Source: CAWHPS01 sp963831235 (GTDB lineage: Bacteria; Fibrobacterota; OXYB2-FULL-49-7; JAEUSG01). Taken from it: DNA of 64,000 bases. The notes beneath the pieces are model-generated. The model had not been told where the DNA came from. It saw only the letters and a list, made by a program, of their open reading frames with translations, and did not search any database. The position numbers were made by a program, and so were the translations under genes. The stretch spans positions 62,001-126,000 of the forward strand of contig CAWHPS010000033.1 of the NCBI GenBank assembly GCA_963831235.1, written 5' to 3'. Below are positions 26,508 through 36,312 of this stretch, in pieces (position 1 is the stretch's first letter; each line of letters opens with the position of its first letter).

Positions 26508-27802
26508 TAGGGCTTCTAATTTTGAGTCTTCTTGTGTTTGTACACGAGCTCGGACATTTCCTATTTGCAAAAAAAGCCGGTGTCCGTGTTGAGACTTTTT
26601 CCATTGGCTTCGGCCCAAAACTAATAGGATACCGTATTGGTGAAACCGAATACCGCATATCAGCAATCCCATTCGGAGGTTACGTGAAGATGACGGGCCA
26701 GGATGACATGGGACGTATCAAGGAAAAAACAGATGATTCAAAGGATTACCGCAGCAAAACAATCATACAGCGCATCCAGATTGCCTTTGCCGGGCCGTTG
26801 TTCAATTACCTCCTGGCACTAATCGCATTGACCATACTTTACACAACAGGAATACGTGAAGCTCCGACCGGCGCACCTGTAGTAGGAAATATCGCCGACA
26901 GTTCGAGAGGACTTGAAGCCAGTTTCAGAACAGGAGACACAATTATAAGCATTAATGGGAAGCTTATGAAAGACTGGGAGGATGTTTCCATTGAAATAGC
27001 GCTTAAGCCAGAAAAAAAGCTTGATGTAATGATAGGGCGCGCAATAGGACGCGATGTGTTAAAACTTTTTCCCAAAAAAACCGGGCGCGAAGGCATGGGC
27101 ACAAGCGGTTTATCAAGAAACGAACCCATCATAATAAGTGAAGTCGTGCCTGGGTCTCCTGCTGAAAAAGCGGGTATCAAAAAAAACGACACGCTTTTTG
27201 CGATAAACGGAATCAGAATTCCCGGGTGGGATTTTGTTGTTGAAAAAATAGCGGAGGCTGAAAGTCTTGCGGTTATTATAACTGTTAAGCGTGGCATGGA
27301 ACCTCTTGATTTAGAAGTCAAACCGATATATAACAAGGAAAATAAGCGCTATATGATCGGCATTCGTCCGGGAACGATTCTTGTAGTAAACAAATATCCT
27401 TTGCAACAGGCAGTCGTCAAAGCATTTCATCACACAATGAATGATGCGTTCATGATATGGAGATCCTTGAAGGCTCTCGCAACTACCCAGGTTTCGGTAA
27501 AAGGTATGGCCGGGCCAATTGGAATCGTGCATATAACAGGCCAAGTGGCCAAAGGCGGCTTTGACATGTTTCTTTTGTTTCTTGCGATGATAAGCGTAAA
27601 TCTCGCTGTTGTGAACCTCTTTCCATTCCTCATTATAACCGACGGCGGGGTGATATTTTTTCTTCTTATAGAAGCACTGCGTGGAAAGCCCATGTCTGAT
27701 CGCAACCAGATGCGGATACAACAGGTGGCAATGTTCGGGATAATCGCGCTTTTTCTTCTTTTAACATGGAATGATATTTTCAGACTATTAGGAGAGCACT
27801 GA
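26495..27802 (+). CDS. rseP: RseP-type site-2 intramembrane metalloprotease
   Basis: A 435-residue inner-membrane zinc protease that cuts membrane-bound anti-sigma factors and leftover signal peptides. The zinc motif HELGHFLFAKKAG is at about residues 18-30. Two PDZ-like domains follow (about 120-195, and about 205-290 with VVPGSPAEKAGIKKNDTLFAI). The third metal ligand lies in the C-terminal helix, but the usual N-L-L-P-x-P-x-L-D-G-G here reads NLFPFLIITDGG, one residue longer and without the second Pro. It overlaps both dxr and the next kinase gene. No anti-sigma substrate is visible nearby. Confidence 0.92.
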   Translation: MGILIGLLILSLLVFVHELGHFLFAKKAGVRVETFSIGFGPKLIGYRIGETEYRISAIPFGGYVKMTGQDDMGRIKEKTDDSKDYRSKTIIQRIQIAFAGPLFNYLLALIALTILYTTGIREAPTGAPVVGNIADSSRGLEASFRTGDTIISINGKLMKDWEDVSIEIALKPEKKLDVMIGRAIGRDVLKLFPKKTGREGMGTSGLSRNEPIIISEVVPGSPAEKAGIKKNDTLFAINGIRIPGWDFVVEKIAEAESLAVIITVKRGMEPLDLEVKPIYNKENKRYMIGIRPGTILVVNKYPLQQAVVKAFHHTMNDAFMIWRSLKALATTQVSVKGMAGPIGIVHITGQVAKGGFDMFLLFLAMISVNLAVVNLFPFLIITDGGVIFFLLIEALRGKPMSDRNQMRIQQVAMFGIIALFLLLTWNDIFRLLGEH

Positions 27803-29301
27803 TGCCAAGTACCGTTTTGCTTGCCGGACTCTCCGACGAAGTGGTCCACAAAATAAAACCTTTGGCTGAGGAAAGCGGATTCAGCATAGAACTTGCAGCT
27901 AACCGCGATGAATGCCAGGAAGTCCTCCTTAACAGGGAGATTCTCCTTTTAATAATACATGCGGCCATGGTCAAGGCTGATCCCCGAATCATAGAGGTCA
28001 TGAAATTTTATTCCAACAGTGTTCAGTTCATAATATATTCCGACGATAAAGAGCCCTCAGATCTTTCAGCATTGCCTAGAAGCGATTTAATCGGCATTTT
28101 GAAAGACCCCGGGTTTTCAGACTTTACTTTGTCGGATTTTTTTATATGTGCCATACGTCTCCAATCCCTGGAGAAAAAAATAGAATCCTTGAACTTTGTG
28201 CTTCAGGAAAACCATTCAACAGCCTCTGAATTGAACCTTAAAAACAAAGTCCTGGAAAGAGAACGTAATTTCAACAATTCAATAATAAGCTCCATCGCGT
28301 ATGGCCTTATGATAGTTGATTCCGACAATGCAATCATGTTGATCAATGAAATGGGGAAGAATATTTTCGGAATCACAATCCCTGATTTCTACGGCATGAA
28401 TTATGAAACAGTTATTTTTGAAGGAATCCGGGAAAGTCTGATTCAGAATGCCAAAGATGTTATTAAACACCATAAGACTTTGGAGGTTGAAGGGTTCACT
28501 GTCAGGGAAGATCTTATAATCTCTTATTCAATTTCAGTGATAAAAGACAATTTCGGGAATCTAATCGGTCTCATGTTCCTTGGTCGAAATGTCACGGAAT
28601 GGGAAAACATGACACACCAGCTTTTCCAGGCGGAAAAGCTCGCAACAATGGGTACCATGCTTTCCGGTATTGCCCATGAGCTCAGGAATCCTGTTACAAT
28701 TATTAATGCACGGGCCCAGCGAATTCTGCAGATGAACGAAGCAACATCACCTGAAAAGATAAAAAAGGCGGTTGAATCAATCGAAAACCAGAGCAAGCGC
28801 ATGGGAGAAATAATAAATAACCTGCTCGATTTTTCAAGGCGCAATGTTTCCGGTTTTACATCATGCGATATTAACCAGATAATCGACACTTCTCTTAATT
28901 TCCTTTCCCTTGAAGGAAAGGCCATGGGAATTGAGGTTATTAAATCATTCCGGGATTCCTGTGTAACACGCTGCGACAGGAACCAGTTGGAGCAGGTTTT
29001 TCTGAATCTGTTTTCCAATGCCTGCGATGCCATGGGAAACCAGGGAAAACTTTTTTTGACAACGGAAAATACCGAAAACTATATTCGGATAAGCGTAAGG
29101 GACACGGGGTGCGGAATCCCGGAAGAGATTAAAAAGAAGATATTCGACCCCTTCTTCACTACAAAGGAAGCGGGCAAAGGTACGGGGCTCGGACTTGCTA
29201 TTGTTTACAAAATCATACAGGCCCATAAAGGGCGTCTTATTGTAAAGAGCAAAGTGGGTCAAGGTACGACATTCATTATCATGCTTCCTAAAGGTCATTG
29301 A
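27802..29301 (+). CDS. Sensor histidine kinase (pseudo-receiver, PAS, HisKA, HATPase)
   Basis: A 499-residue cytosolic kinase without transmembrane segments. Residues about 1-120 resemble a receiver domain without its phosphate site, a coiled linker follows, and a PAS domain lies at about 160-270. The H-box SGIAHELRNPVTIIN is at about 285 (phospho-accepting His). The ATPase has the N-box NQLEQVFLNLFSNACDAMG, G1 VRDTGCGIP, F-box FDPFFTTKEAGKGTGLGLAIV. The start overlaps the rseP stop (ATGA) and its end overlaps the next response regulator region, so the three are co-made. This implies a signalling pair linked to membrane stress, which is inference. Confidence 0.92.
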   Translation: MPSTVLLAGLSDEVVHKIKPLAEESGFSIELAANRDECQEVLLNREILLLIIHAAMVKADPRIIEVMKFYSNSVQFIIYSDDKEPSDLSALPRSDLIGILKDPGFSDFTLSDFFICAIRLQSLEKKIESLNFVLQENHSTASELNLKNKVLERERNFNNSIISSIAYGLMIVDSDNAIMLINEMGKNIFGITIPDFYGMNYETVIFEGIRESLIQNAKDVIKHHKTLEVEGFTVREDLIISYSISVIKDNFGNLIGLMFLGRNVTEWENMTHQLFQAEKLATMGTMLSGIAHELRNPVTIINARAQRILQMNEATSPEKIKKAVESIENQSKRMGEIINNLLDFSRRNVSGFTSCDINQIIDTSLNFLSLEGKAMGIEVIKSFRDSCVTRCDRNQLEQVFLNLFSNACDAMGNQGKLFLTTENTENYIRISVRDTGCGIPEEIKKKIFDPFFTTKEAGKGTGLGLAIVYKIIQAHKGRLIVKSKVGQGTTFIIMLPKGH

Positions 29302-29303
29302 GT

Positions 29304-30230
29304 ATGGAATCAAACGGACGAATTCTACTTGTTGACGACGAGCCCGACCTCCTGGATATTCTGGGTGAATTTCTTGAGGAACAGGGATACAGTGTCGTAA
29401 CCGCCCAGGATGGTATAAGGGCCCTTGAAATTCTCGGCGCTGATCAAAACTTTGATCTTCTGCTGTCCGACATCAATATGCCGCGCATGAAGGGTTTTGA
29501 ACTTATTCATGCTGTAAGAAAGAGTTTTCCAAATATAATAACAGCACTTATCACGGCTTATGATATCAATAGTTATATAGAGCTCGCAAACAAATACAAT
29601 ATAGGCAACATAATCGCCAAAACATCGCCGTTTAATTTCCCTGATCTTCGCGTTAACGTCAAACGATGGATAACAGGCGAAATCTTCGGAGTCGAGAAAT
29701 ATTTCAGTCCGGAATTGAAGAAAACCACAATAATCCTTAAAGACTCGAAAGAAATAGAACCATGCGTACAAAGGCTTTTTGATAATAACAAGCAGTATCC
29801 CAGGATAGAACGAATCAAAACAGCTTTACGGGAAATAGTGGTCAATGCGGTTTATTACGGGGCAAAACACGAAGACGGTGCAAGGAAAGACGAATGGATT
29901 CTTGATGTTGAGCTTCAGGAAGATGAATATGTAACCATAGAACAAATTTCTGATGATGATAAAATCGGCATCTCCATCATGGATCAGAAAGGGAGGCTTA
30001 AAAAATCGGATGTGCTGTACTGGCTCGAACGAAATATTGTAAGAAATCCGAAGACCGGTCTTATCAAAAGTCTTGACGATGAACATGGACGCGGGCTTTT
30101 TATATCCCGGGAATTTATCGACACGCTTATAATCAATATAGATCCCAACAAACGGACAGAAGTAATCCTCATCAATTACCTGAAGGAAAAATTCAAAGGA
30201 TATCGGCCCCTTATAATCAACGAGCTGTAG
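29304..30230 (+). CDS. Response regulator fused to an RsbW-like ATPase domain
   Basis: A 308-residue protein from ATG at 29304, just past the kinase stop (a TTG at 29298 overlaps that stop). Residues about 5-120 are a receiver: LVDDEP, phospho-Asp in LLLSDINMP, Lys in IIAKTSP. Residues about 165-300 form a GHKL ATPase of anti-sigma type: N-box ALREIVVNAVYYGA, a degenerate G1 (ISIMDQKGRL) and EHGRGLFISREFIDT. Such a fusion suggests a phosphorylation-switched anti-sigma factor or switch kinase of partner-switching type. A STAS protein lies about 7 kb away (37.4-37.8 kb). The pairing is inference. Confidence 0.85.
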   Translation: MESNGRILLVDDEPDLLDILGEFLEEQGYSVVTAQDGIRALEILGADQNFDLLLSDINMPRMKGFELIHAVRKSFPNIITALITAYDINSYIELANKYNIGNIIAKTSPFNFPDLRVNVKRWITGEIFGVEKYFSPELKKTTIILKDSKEIEPCVQRLFDNNKQYPRIERIKTALREIVVNAVYYGAKHEDGARKDEWILDVELQEDEYVTIEQISDDDKIGISIMDQKGRLKKSDVLYWLERNIVRNPKTGLIKSLDDEHGRGLFISREFIDTLIINIDPNKRTEVILINYLKEKFKGYRPLIINEL

Positions 30231-30244
30231 TCCTGGTACAATAA

Positions 30245-31081
30245 ATGACAGTCCTTGAAATCCTCAAAAAAACCGAAGATTACTTAAGGGCCAAAAGAAT
30301 CGAAAACCCCCGTCTTGATAGCGAACTTCTCCTCTCCCATCTCTTAAAATGCAAACGAATAGACTTGTATGTAAATTTTGACAAACCACTTAATTCAGAC
30401 GAGACGGATCAATTCCGTGAATATGTCAGGCGTCGTGCCCTTTATGAACCTCTCCAGTACATAACCGGAGAGGGCCATTTCCTGGGAATGATGATTAAAG
30501 TCGGTCCTGGGGCCCTCATTCCGCGTCCTGAGACCGAGGTGATTATGGAAACACTCATAAATGACATTCCAGACCTTTCGGGTAAAAGTGTACTTGACAT
30601 GGGAACAGGATCCGGTATCCTTGCCCTATATATCAAGAAGATGTGCAAAACCTGTGTCGTTACTGCTTGTGATCTGTCAGCAGAAGCCCTTGCAATTGCA
30701 AAAGAAAATGCCCGTATGCTGGATCTTGATATAACCTGGGTACAATCCGATATGTTCCAAAACTTCGCCTCTGGGGGATTTGATATAATAATGTCAAACC
30801 CTCCATATATAAAGAGCAGGGATATCATGAATCTTGAACCTGAGGTCCGTGACCATGAGCCGAGACTGGCTCTTGACGGAGGAGATGACGGACTTGATTT
30901 CTACAGGCGTTTTATGCCTGAGGCAAAAGACCGTATGAATACTGGTTGCCGCATGTATCTTGAATTCGGCTTTGGGCAGGCAGAGACGATCACTTCCATA
31001 GGTGTTAAGGCCGGACTCAAACTGGACAAGATCGTAAAAGACATTGAAAAGAGAGAGCGGGTCGCAGTATTTATTGGGTAA
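30245..31081 (+). CDS. prmC: Release factor glutamine methyltransferase
   Basis: A 278-residue SAM-dependent enzyme that methylates the Gln of the GGQ loop in RF1 and RF2. The N-terminal helical domain carries RIENPRLDSELLLSHLL; the SAM site reads VLDMGTGSGILALYI (about 115-130), and the catalytic NPPY is in MSNPPYIKSRD (about 182-192). The GALIPRPETEVIMETL segment is also family-typical. It starts 14 bases after the response-regulator gene and ends the plus-strand run, meeting the minus-strand metallophosphatase head-on with 17 bases between. Confidence 0.95.
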   Translation: MTVLEILKKTEDYLRAKRIENPRLDSELLLSHLLKCKRIDLYVNFDKPLNSDETDQFREYVRRRALYEPLQYITGEGHFLGMMIKVGPGALIPRPETEVIMETLINDIPDLSGKSVLDMGTGSGILALYIKKMCKTCVVTACDLSAEALAIAKENARMLDLDITWVQSDMFQNFASGGFDIIMSNPPYIKSRDIMNLEPEVRDHEPRLALDGGDDGLDFYRRFMPEAKDRMNTGCRMYLEFGFGQAETITSIGVKAGLKLDKIVKDIEKRERVAVFIG

Positions 31082-31098
31082 GGTTGGTTTTGCTTGAT

Positions 31099-32544
31099 TT
31101 ATCTAACCATCAACAATTTCAAAGTCTCATTTAAGCCAGGTCCCTTAACCTGGCATAAATAGACCCCATTCTCAAGAGTCAATCCATCATCCAATTCACT
31201 AAACCGCATTGTATGATATCCAGCCTTCAAGGGGCCATTCAAAAGTGTGCGCACCAATCGGCCACGCAAATCATATATGCGTATGGAAAAAGGTGTTCCA
31301 AAAACATCTTCGCTTTTCTTAGGAACCTCTAATTGTATCTGCATGAAAGATGTAGATGGATTGGGGAAAACTTTTATGCCTGACATACGTGGTACGGACA
31401 TTCGAGGCTGTTCAATGCTATTGACAGAATCATTTTTAGTTCTAACATAAAAGGTATCAAAAACAGAGGTGATGCCTGCTACAACATCTGTTGTCGAAGA
31501 ACGAATGCCCTGATGAAAAAGAAACCCTGGGCCAATAGAATCAACAGTAACGTGCGCATAATTGTACGCATAAGCGCCCACCGCCATATATATGGCAAAA
31601 CCATCCTTTTGCGTAGTACTTATCTCAGGGCTCTGACCGGAAATAGCTGCTGTTTTTATCCAACCATTGCCATATCTGTAATAAGAATGAATATGTCCGC
31701 TATACCAAAGTTGGCCGCCGCCATTTTCAAAAGCCAAGCCCTCCTTTGTAGTCTGGGCTGATGATGATGCAGAAATATAAGGCGCATAATGTTGCATGGA
31801 GATTTTAAAACCGGTTTTTGTTTTCAGGGAATCACAATATTTATAATACTGTGGGGTGCTGCCCGAACTTACCAAAAAAGTCACACTGCCGTAAGTGAAC
31901 ATATAGTCATTCCCGTTATTCGGCAAAACTGAACAAATTACCTCATATGATTCCGGCCAAAGCCCTTCCGCATCATGATTACCCTTGGCCGGAACGAAAA
32001 TAGTGTTGGCATAGACCTCGGGGTTGCCGGAAAACAATCTGCTCCAGACAGCAGTGTCTTTTGTGATGTCGCCGGCGCAAAACAAGAGATCCGGTGAAAA
32101 AGTGTTGTAGCATTCAGTAATCCGATTTCGAATACCATTACGGGTATCTGTTTCATAAGTTAGTGAGTGCAAATCAGCCATCACAACAAAACTAAAAGGG
32201 GTACCCGGAGGTGGTGCGGTCCTGAATGAACCCGGTATGCTTGTATCGCCATTGCAAACCACCTTATAATGGTAATGCACTCCAGGTGTGAGGCCGGTTA
32301 AATGTACACCTAATGTATCGCCGATCTGACTTTTATCCAGGTCCTCTGTTCCATAATAAACAGTTGCCGCAGATGCTGTTTTCCAACGAATGTGTATGCT
32401 TGTTCCGGGATTGGCCGCATCAATAAAATTGTAAGGCTGCCATAATATTTGGGCAGATGAAATGGATGCAGCACAAATGACATACATCAACACAAAATTT
32501 GCTGCTTTAAAAGCAGCTGATAAACCAGTTAATTTTTTCTTCAT
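31099..32544 (-). CDS. Secreted purple-acid-phosphatase-like metallophosphatase with C-terminal sorting domain
   Basis: A 481-residue exported protein. After the signal (to about residue 31) comes a fibronectin-III-like domain (about 35-110). The calcineurin-like phosphoesterase core at about 115-310 has VMADLHS, LFCAGDITKD, PAKGNHDAEG, SMQHYAP and YSGHIHSYY, a complete two-metal site. The last about 85 residues (GIKVFPNPSTSFMQIQL... then GVYLCQVKGPG) are a type IX-like sorting domain, so it is probably moved across the outer membrane and anchored or released. It lies just downstream of gyrB on the same strand but is functionally unrelated. Confidence 0.87.
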   Translation of the reverse strand: MKKKLTGLSAAFKAANFVLMYVICAASISSAQILWQPYNFIDAANPGTSIHIRWKTASAATVYYGTEDLDKSQIGDTLGVHLTGLTPGVHYHYKVVCNGDTSIPGSFRTAPPPGTPFSFVVMADLHSLTYETDTRNGIRNRITECYNTFSPDLLFCAGDITKDTAVWSRLFSGNPEVYANTIFVPAKGNHDAEGLWPESYEVICSVLPNNGNDYMFTYGSVTFLVSSGSTPQYYKYCDSLKTKTGFKISMQHYAPYISASSSAQTTKEGLAFENGGGQLWYSGHIHSYYRYGNGWIKTAAISGQSPEISTTQKDGFAIYMAVGAYAYNYAHVTVDSIGPGFLFHQGIRSSTTDVVAGITSVFDTFYVRTKNDSVNSIEQPRMSVPRMSGIKVFPNPSTSFMQIQLEVPKKSEDVFGTPFSIRIYDLRGRLVRTLLNGPLKAGYHTMRFSELDDGLTLENGVYLCQVKGPGLNETLKLLMVR

Positions 32545-32583
32545 ATTATTATTTGGTTTGTGGTTGAGTGTTTCCCCTTGCGA

Positions 32584-34519
32584 TTATATATCCAGGTTCT
32601 TGACATTCATGGCATTATCCTCGATGAATTTACGCCGCGGCTCAACCTCTTCGCCCATAAGAAGAGTAAAGATACGGTCTGCCTCTGGAACATCCTCAAG
32701 TGTGATTTGAAGCAAAGAACGCTTTTCGGGATTGAGTGTTGTCTCGGCCAGTTGGTCGGGGTTCATTTCTCCCAAGCCCTTGTACCGCTGGATTATGATT
32801 TCACCTTCCTTGTCTCCACCCAGTTCCTTGATTATACGATCCTTTTCAGCCTCGTTAAAAGCATATTTGGAGAAACGGTTCTTGCCCTTCTTTTTTTCCA
32901 CCTTGAAAAGGGGCGGCTGGGCAATATAGATGTGGCCTTCTTCTATTAATTTCGGCATGTGACGGAAAAAAAATGTTAGAAGCAGGGTACGGATATGCGA
33001 GCCGTCAACATCAGCATCTGTCATGATTATTATCTTGTGATAACGCAAATCTTCAATCTTGAAATCGTCCTCTGATATGCCTGTTCCCACGGCCTGAATG
33101 ATTGTCTGAATTTCATCATTTGCCAATATCTTATCAAGCCTTGCTTTTTCAATGTTCAGAATTTTCCCTTTTAGAGGAAGTATGGCCTGAAAGCCCCGAT
33201 CCCTTCCACCTTTGGCGCTGCCGCCTGCGGAATCACCCTCAACCAGGAAAAGTTCGCACATTTTAGGATCGCGTGATGAACAATCTGCGAGCTTGCCGGG
33301 AAGCCCGCCTCCTTCAAGCACGCTTTTTCGGCGGGCAAGCTGTTTGGCTTTTCGGGCAGCATCACGCGCAACCGCAGCCTGGATGCATTTTTCAACAATC
33401 TTCTTTGCAACAGGAGGGTTTTCCTCGAAAAATATTGATAGTGCCTCATTAACCGCAGTTTCAACCGCGCCTTTGGCCTCCATGCTTCCGAGCTTGCGCT
33501 TGGTCTGGCCTTCAAACTGCGGATTGCGCAGAAGAATGCTCACGATGCATGTAAGTCCTTCGCGCACATCCTCACCCGAGATATCGATGTCCTTTGTCTT
33601 GCCTTTTGATTTGAGCAGATTGCTTTTATTCGCATAGTTATTTATGGCACGGGTAAAGGCCGTCTTGAACCCTATAAGGTGTGTGCCGCCGTCAACGGTG
33701 TTTATATTGTTTACGAATGAGAAAAGTGTTTCCTGGTAAGAATCATTGTGCTGCAGCGCGATTTCAATGGGTATGTCGTTCACCGTCTTCTGGATGAAAA
33801 TAGGTTTTTTGTATAAAGGGTTCTTGTTTTCGTTAAGGTATTCCACAAAAGAGACGATACCGCCCGGATAGCAGAATTCATGAAACTTGCCAACTTCACG
33901 TTCGTCCTTTAGGGTTATTTTTACGCCCTTGTTGAGAAATGCGAGTTCCCTTAATCGGTTGGCAAGAATGTCAAAGTGGTAAACCCGATCTTCGAAAATT
34001 TCCGCATCAGGAAAAAAGGTAATTTCTGTTCCAGTCTTCTTTGTGGTGCCGATTGTTTTTACAGGCTCTATTGGAATACCCTGCTTGTATGACTGGGTCC
34101 AAGCCTGGCCGTCTGCGGTTCACAACAACTTTTAAAAGGGATGATAATGCGTTTACACAGGAGACACCGACGCCGTGAAGTCCGCCGGAAATCGAATAAG
34201 AACCCTCTTCGAATTTACCACCCGCATGAAGCACGGTCATGACCACTTCAAGCGCAGACTTTCCTTCGGATTCCATCATGTCAACAGGAATGCCGCGACC
34301 GTTGTCAATAACGGTTATGCTGTTGTCCGCATGGATGATCGTATTGATTTCCGTGCAGTAGCCGCCAATGGCTTCATCGATACTGTTGTCAACCACCTCG
34401 AATACAAGATGGTGCAATCCTGAAATACCTGTGCTGCCGATATACATTGCGGGTCTTTTACGAACTGCTGTAAGACCCTTTAATACCTTGATGTCACTTG
34501 CTGAATATGCGTCTGCCAT
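32584..34519 (-). CDS. gyrB: DNA gyrase subunit B, interrupted by a single-base frameshift
   Basis: The type II topoisomerase ATPase subunit. The first part (34519 down to about 34115) has KRPAMYIGSTG, the ATP-site DNGRGIP and HGVGVSCVNALS. The second, in another frame, runs DGQAWTQSYKQG through to EGDSAGGSAKGGRDR and the metal-binding DADVDGSHIRTLLL, ending normally. The switch occurs after VVVNR, where one extra base near 34114 (CGC-A-GAC) breaks the frame; removing it restores a continuous 644-residue GyrB with every conserved block. The 89 codons between 34113 and 33847 are open in the second frame. As the gene is essential, a sequence error is the likelier cause. Confidence 0.93.
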
Positions 34520-34535
34520 AATGCCTCACTCTTTT

Positions 34536-34850
34536 TTAGAGGTAATATATACTGCGAATAATTTTCTTCCCAGCGTATTGATTGATTTTTTTGAGCATTT
34601 CACCTTTGAGCGAAAAAAGCTGATTCCGCCAGACCGAGTTTTCAACTTTAAGAAACAACATACCATCCTTGATTTCCATGGGCTCGGCATGGCCGGCTAT
34701 CTTCTCTCCAACAATTGCCTTCCAATCACTTATTATCGAATATTCCTTTAAGGCCTTTTCCAGACCAACGCTTTTAAGCATCTCCGTTAGCACATCGGCA
34801 ATAGCAACCGGTGTATCACATTGTCGTCTTCTACCCGGAAACATGCTCAC
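34536..34850 (-). CDS. DciA/DUF721-family protein
   Basis: A 104-residue protein of the DUF721 family, whose studied members (DciA) load the replicative helicase in bacteria without DnaC or DnaI. The characteristic WKAIVGEKIAGHAEPMEIKDG and LFLKVENSVWRNQLF segments are visible (about 44-85). It lies between recF and gyrB, the usual place for this family near the replication genes, and overlaps the recF end by 20 bases. Helicase loading is a family inference. Confidence 0.82.
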   Translation of the reverse strand: MSMFPGRRRQCDTPVAIADVLTEMLKSVGLEKALKEYSIISDWKAIVGEKIAGHAEPMEIKDGMLFLKVENSVWRNQLFSLKGEMLKKINQYAGKKIIRSIYYL

Positions 34851-35928
34851 TTATTGCACCCCTATCGATATGATATATCATGGATTGTTCCGGCAATGTA
34901 AACCTCATTATCTGGGGCGAAGCTGCAAAGACCTGGTCATTGCCTCTTACCAGATTAATCAGGTTACTACACCGATTTTCATCCAGCTCAGCGAAAATAT
35001 CGTCAAGCAGCAGGACACATGGGCCGCCTTTCAGGCTTTTGAGCAAACGAACAGCCGCAAGCTTAAGGGCAAGCGAGATCGAACGCTCCTGACCTCTGGA
35101 AGCAAACCTTGCTGCCGGACGGCTGTTAATCATCACATCGAAATCATCACGATGTGGTCCGGCAAGGGTCATCTGCATTGCCATTTCCTGCTTTTCAACA
35201 GCCCTGAAGGTTTTTTCAAGCTCTTTTTCAACCTGTTCCTGTTCAAAAGAACCCTCGGGCCTGTAAGTTATTGTCATTTTTTCTTCACCTTCAGTCAGGA
35301 CCCTCAGGATGTCATCAGTAAATGGGGTCAATGTTTCAATGAGCTTGCGTCGCTTTGACCTTATTATAGCGCCTTTTTTTATCAGCGCCTCTGTAAGAAC
35401 GGATAAAAACCCGGTATCCGGCGTATTCCATTTCAGGCACGCATTGCGTTCAGCAAGTGTGCGATTGTAATCAACCAGTGCTATAAAATAATTAATATCA
35501 GCCTGTGATAACAGCATATTAAGGTAGCGCCTGCGTTCTATTGGCGGGCCTGAAGAGAGAAAAAGGTCATCAGGGCTTATGCTTACTGTAAGGATGTTGC
35601 CGAGAAGATCGGCGGCTGAATGAAGGCGTTCGTTGTTAATGAAAAATGAATGCCCTTTGGCTGTTCCCGATGCACGGATTTCCTTATTCGTTCCGGATTC
35701 GTTGGTAAGTGTTCTGATTATGAAGTGATCCGAACCAAAACGGATGAAGTCTCTTGGACTTGCGCCCCTCTGCGATTTGCCAATGGAAACAAAAAAAAGG
35801 GCTTCGAGAATATTTGTTTTTCCGCTGCCGTTTTCGCCGTATAAAATATTGAAGCCTTTGCCGGGTTCAATAACAATATTATTTATGTTTCTGAATGTCG
35901 AGAGTTCGATGCGTGTAAACAGGCCCAT
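34831..35928 (-). CDS. recF: DNA replication and repair protein RecF
   Basis: A 365-residue SMC-like ATPase that helps load RecA at gapped DNA. Walker A is LYGENGSGKTNILEALFF (about 30-47), the signature region reads RFASRGQERSISLALKLA (about 272), and Walker B is CVLLLDDIFAELD (about 303-315). Length is normal. It heads a recF-dciA-gyrB run on the minus strand; dnaA and dnaN, which often precede it, are not in the window. Confidence 0.95.
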   Translation of the reverse strand: MGLFTRIELSTFRNINNIVIEPGKGFNILYGENGSGKTNILEALFFVSIGKSQRGASPRDFIRFGSDHFIIRTLTNESGTNKEIRASGTAKGHSFFINNERLHSAADLLGNILTVSISPDDLFLSSGPPIERRRYLNMLLSQADINYFIALVDYNRTLAERNACLKWNTPDTGFLSVLTEALIKKGAIIRSKRRKLIETLTPFTDDILRVLTEGEEKMTITYRPEGSFEQEQVEKELEKTFRAVEKQEMAMQMTLAGPHRDDFDVMINSRPAARFASRGQERSISLALKLAAVRLLKSLKGGPCVLLLDDIFAELDENRCSNLINLVRGNDQVFAASPQIMRFTLPEQSMIYHIDRGAISEHVSG

Positions 35929-36312
35929 TTGATCAGTCAGTGTGTAAAGTTAAAGGATTCTATTAACATAAAATCGTTTTTACAGGTTTAGAGGATCAAC
36001 ATAAACATGGAAGAAAGAGCTTGCGAATTCAAGGACTTGTCCAATTGTTAATACAATGCGTTTGCAATTTGACTGGTCACAATTTCATCTACAGACATGA
36101 TTTGAATATACGATTAGTAATTTCTCTTTTATCCGAGGACTAACTATCAAGAGTGTATTAAATCACATATATCGTGAAACATGAAAAATATCAGCACTAA
36201 TAAATATCATGAATATATCAAAATATTTGGAATGAAAACATGATGTCCATGGGTCTTATTTGTAACCATCCACTCGCCCCTCACTCATAAACAAATTTCA
36301 CAAAGGAGTAAA
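35929..36312. other. Intergenic gap upstream of recF, no gene seen
   Basis: A 574-base AT-rich gap (35929-36502) separates recF from the MNT/HEPN pair, broken only by the short candidate peptide at 36313-36393. I found no DnaA boxes, no tRNA-like sequence and no convincing promoter. It should hold the divergent promoters of recF and of the plus-strand genes. Confidence 0.4.

Noticed and set aside
27311..28001. Several minus-strand open frames over rseP and the kinase gene
   Set aside because: They lie opposite strongly conserved genes and have no family pattern; shadows only.
36181..36243. Short frame MKNISTNKYHEYIKIFG in the recF upstream gap
   Set aside because: No ribosome site and no composition unlike chance in AT-rich DNA.
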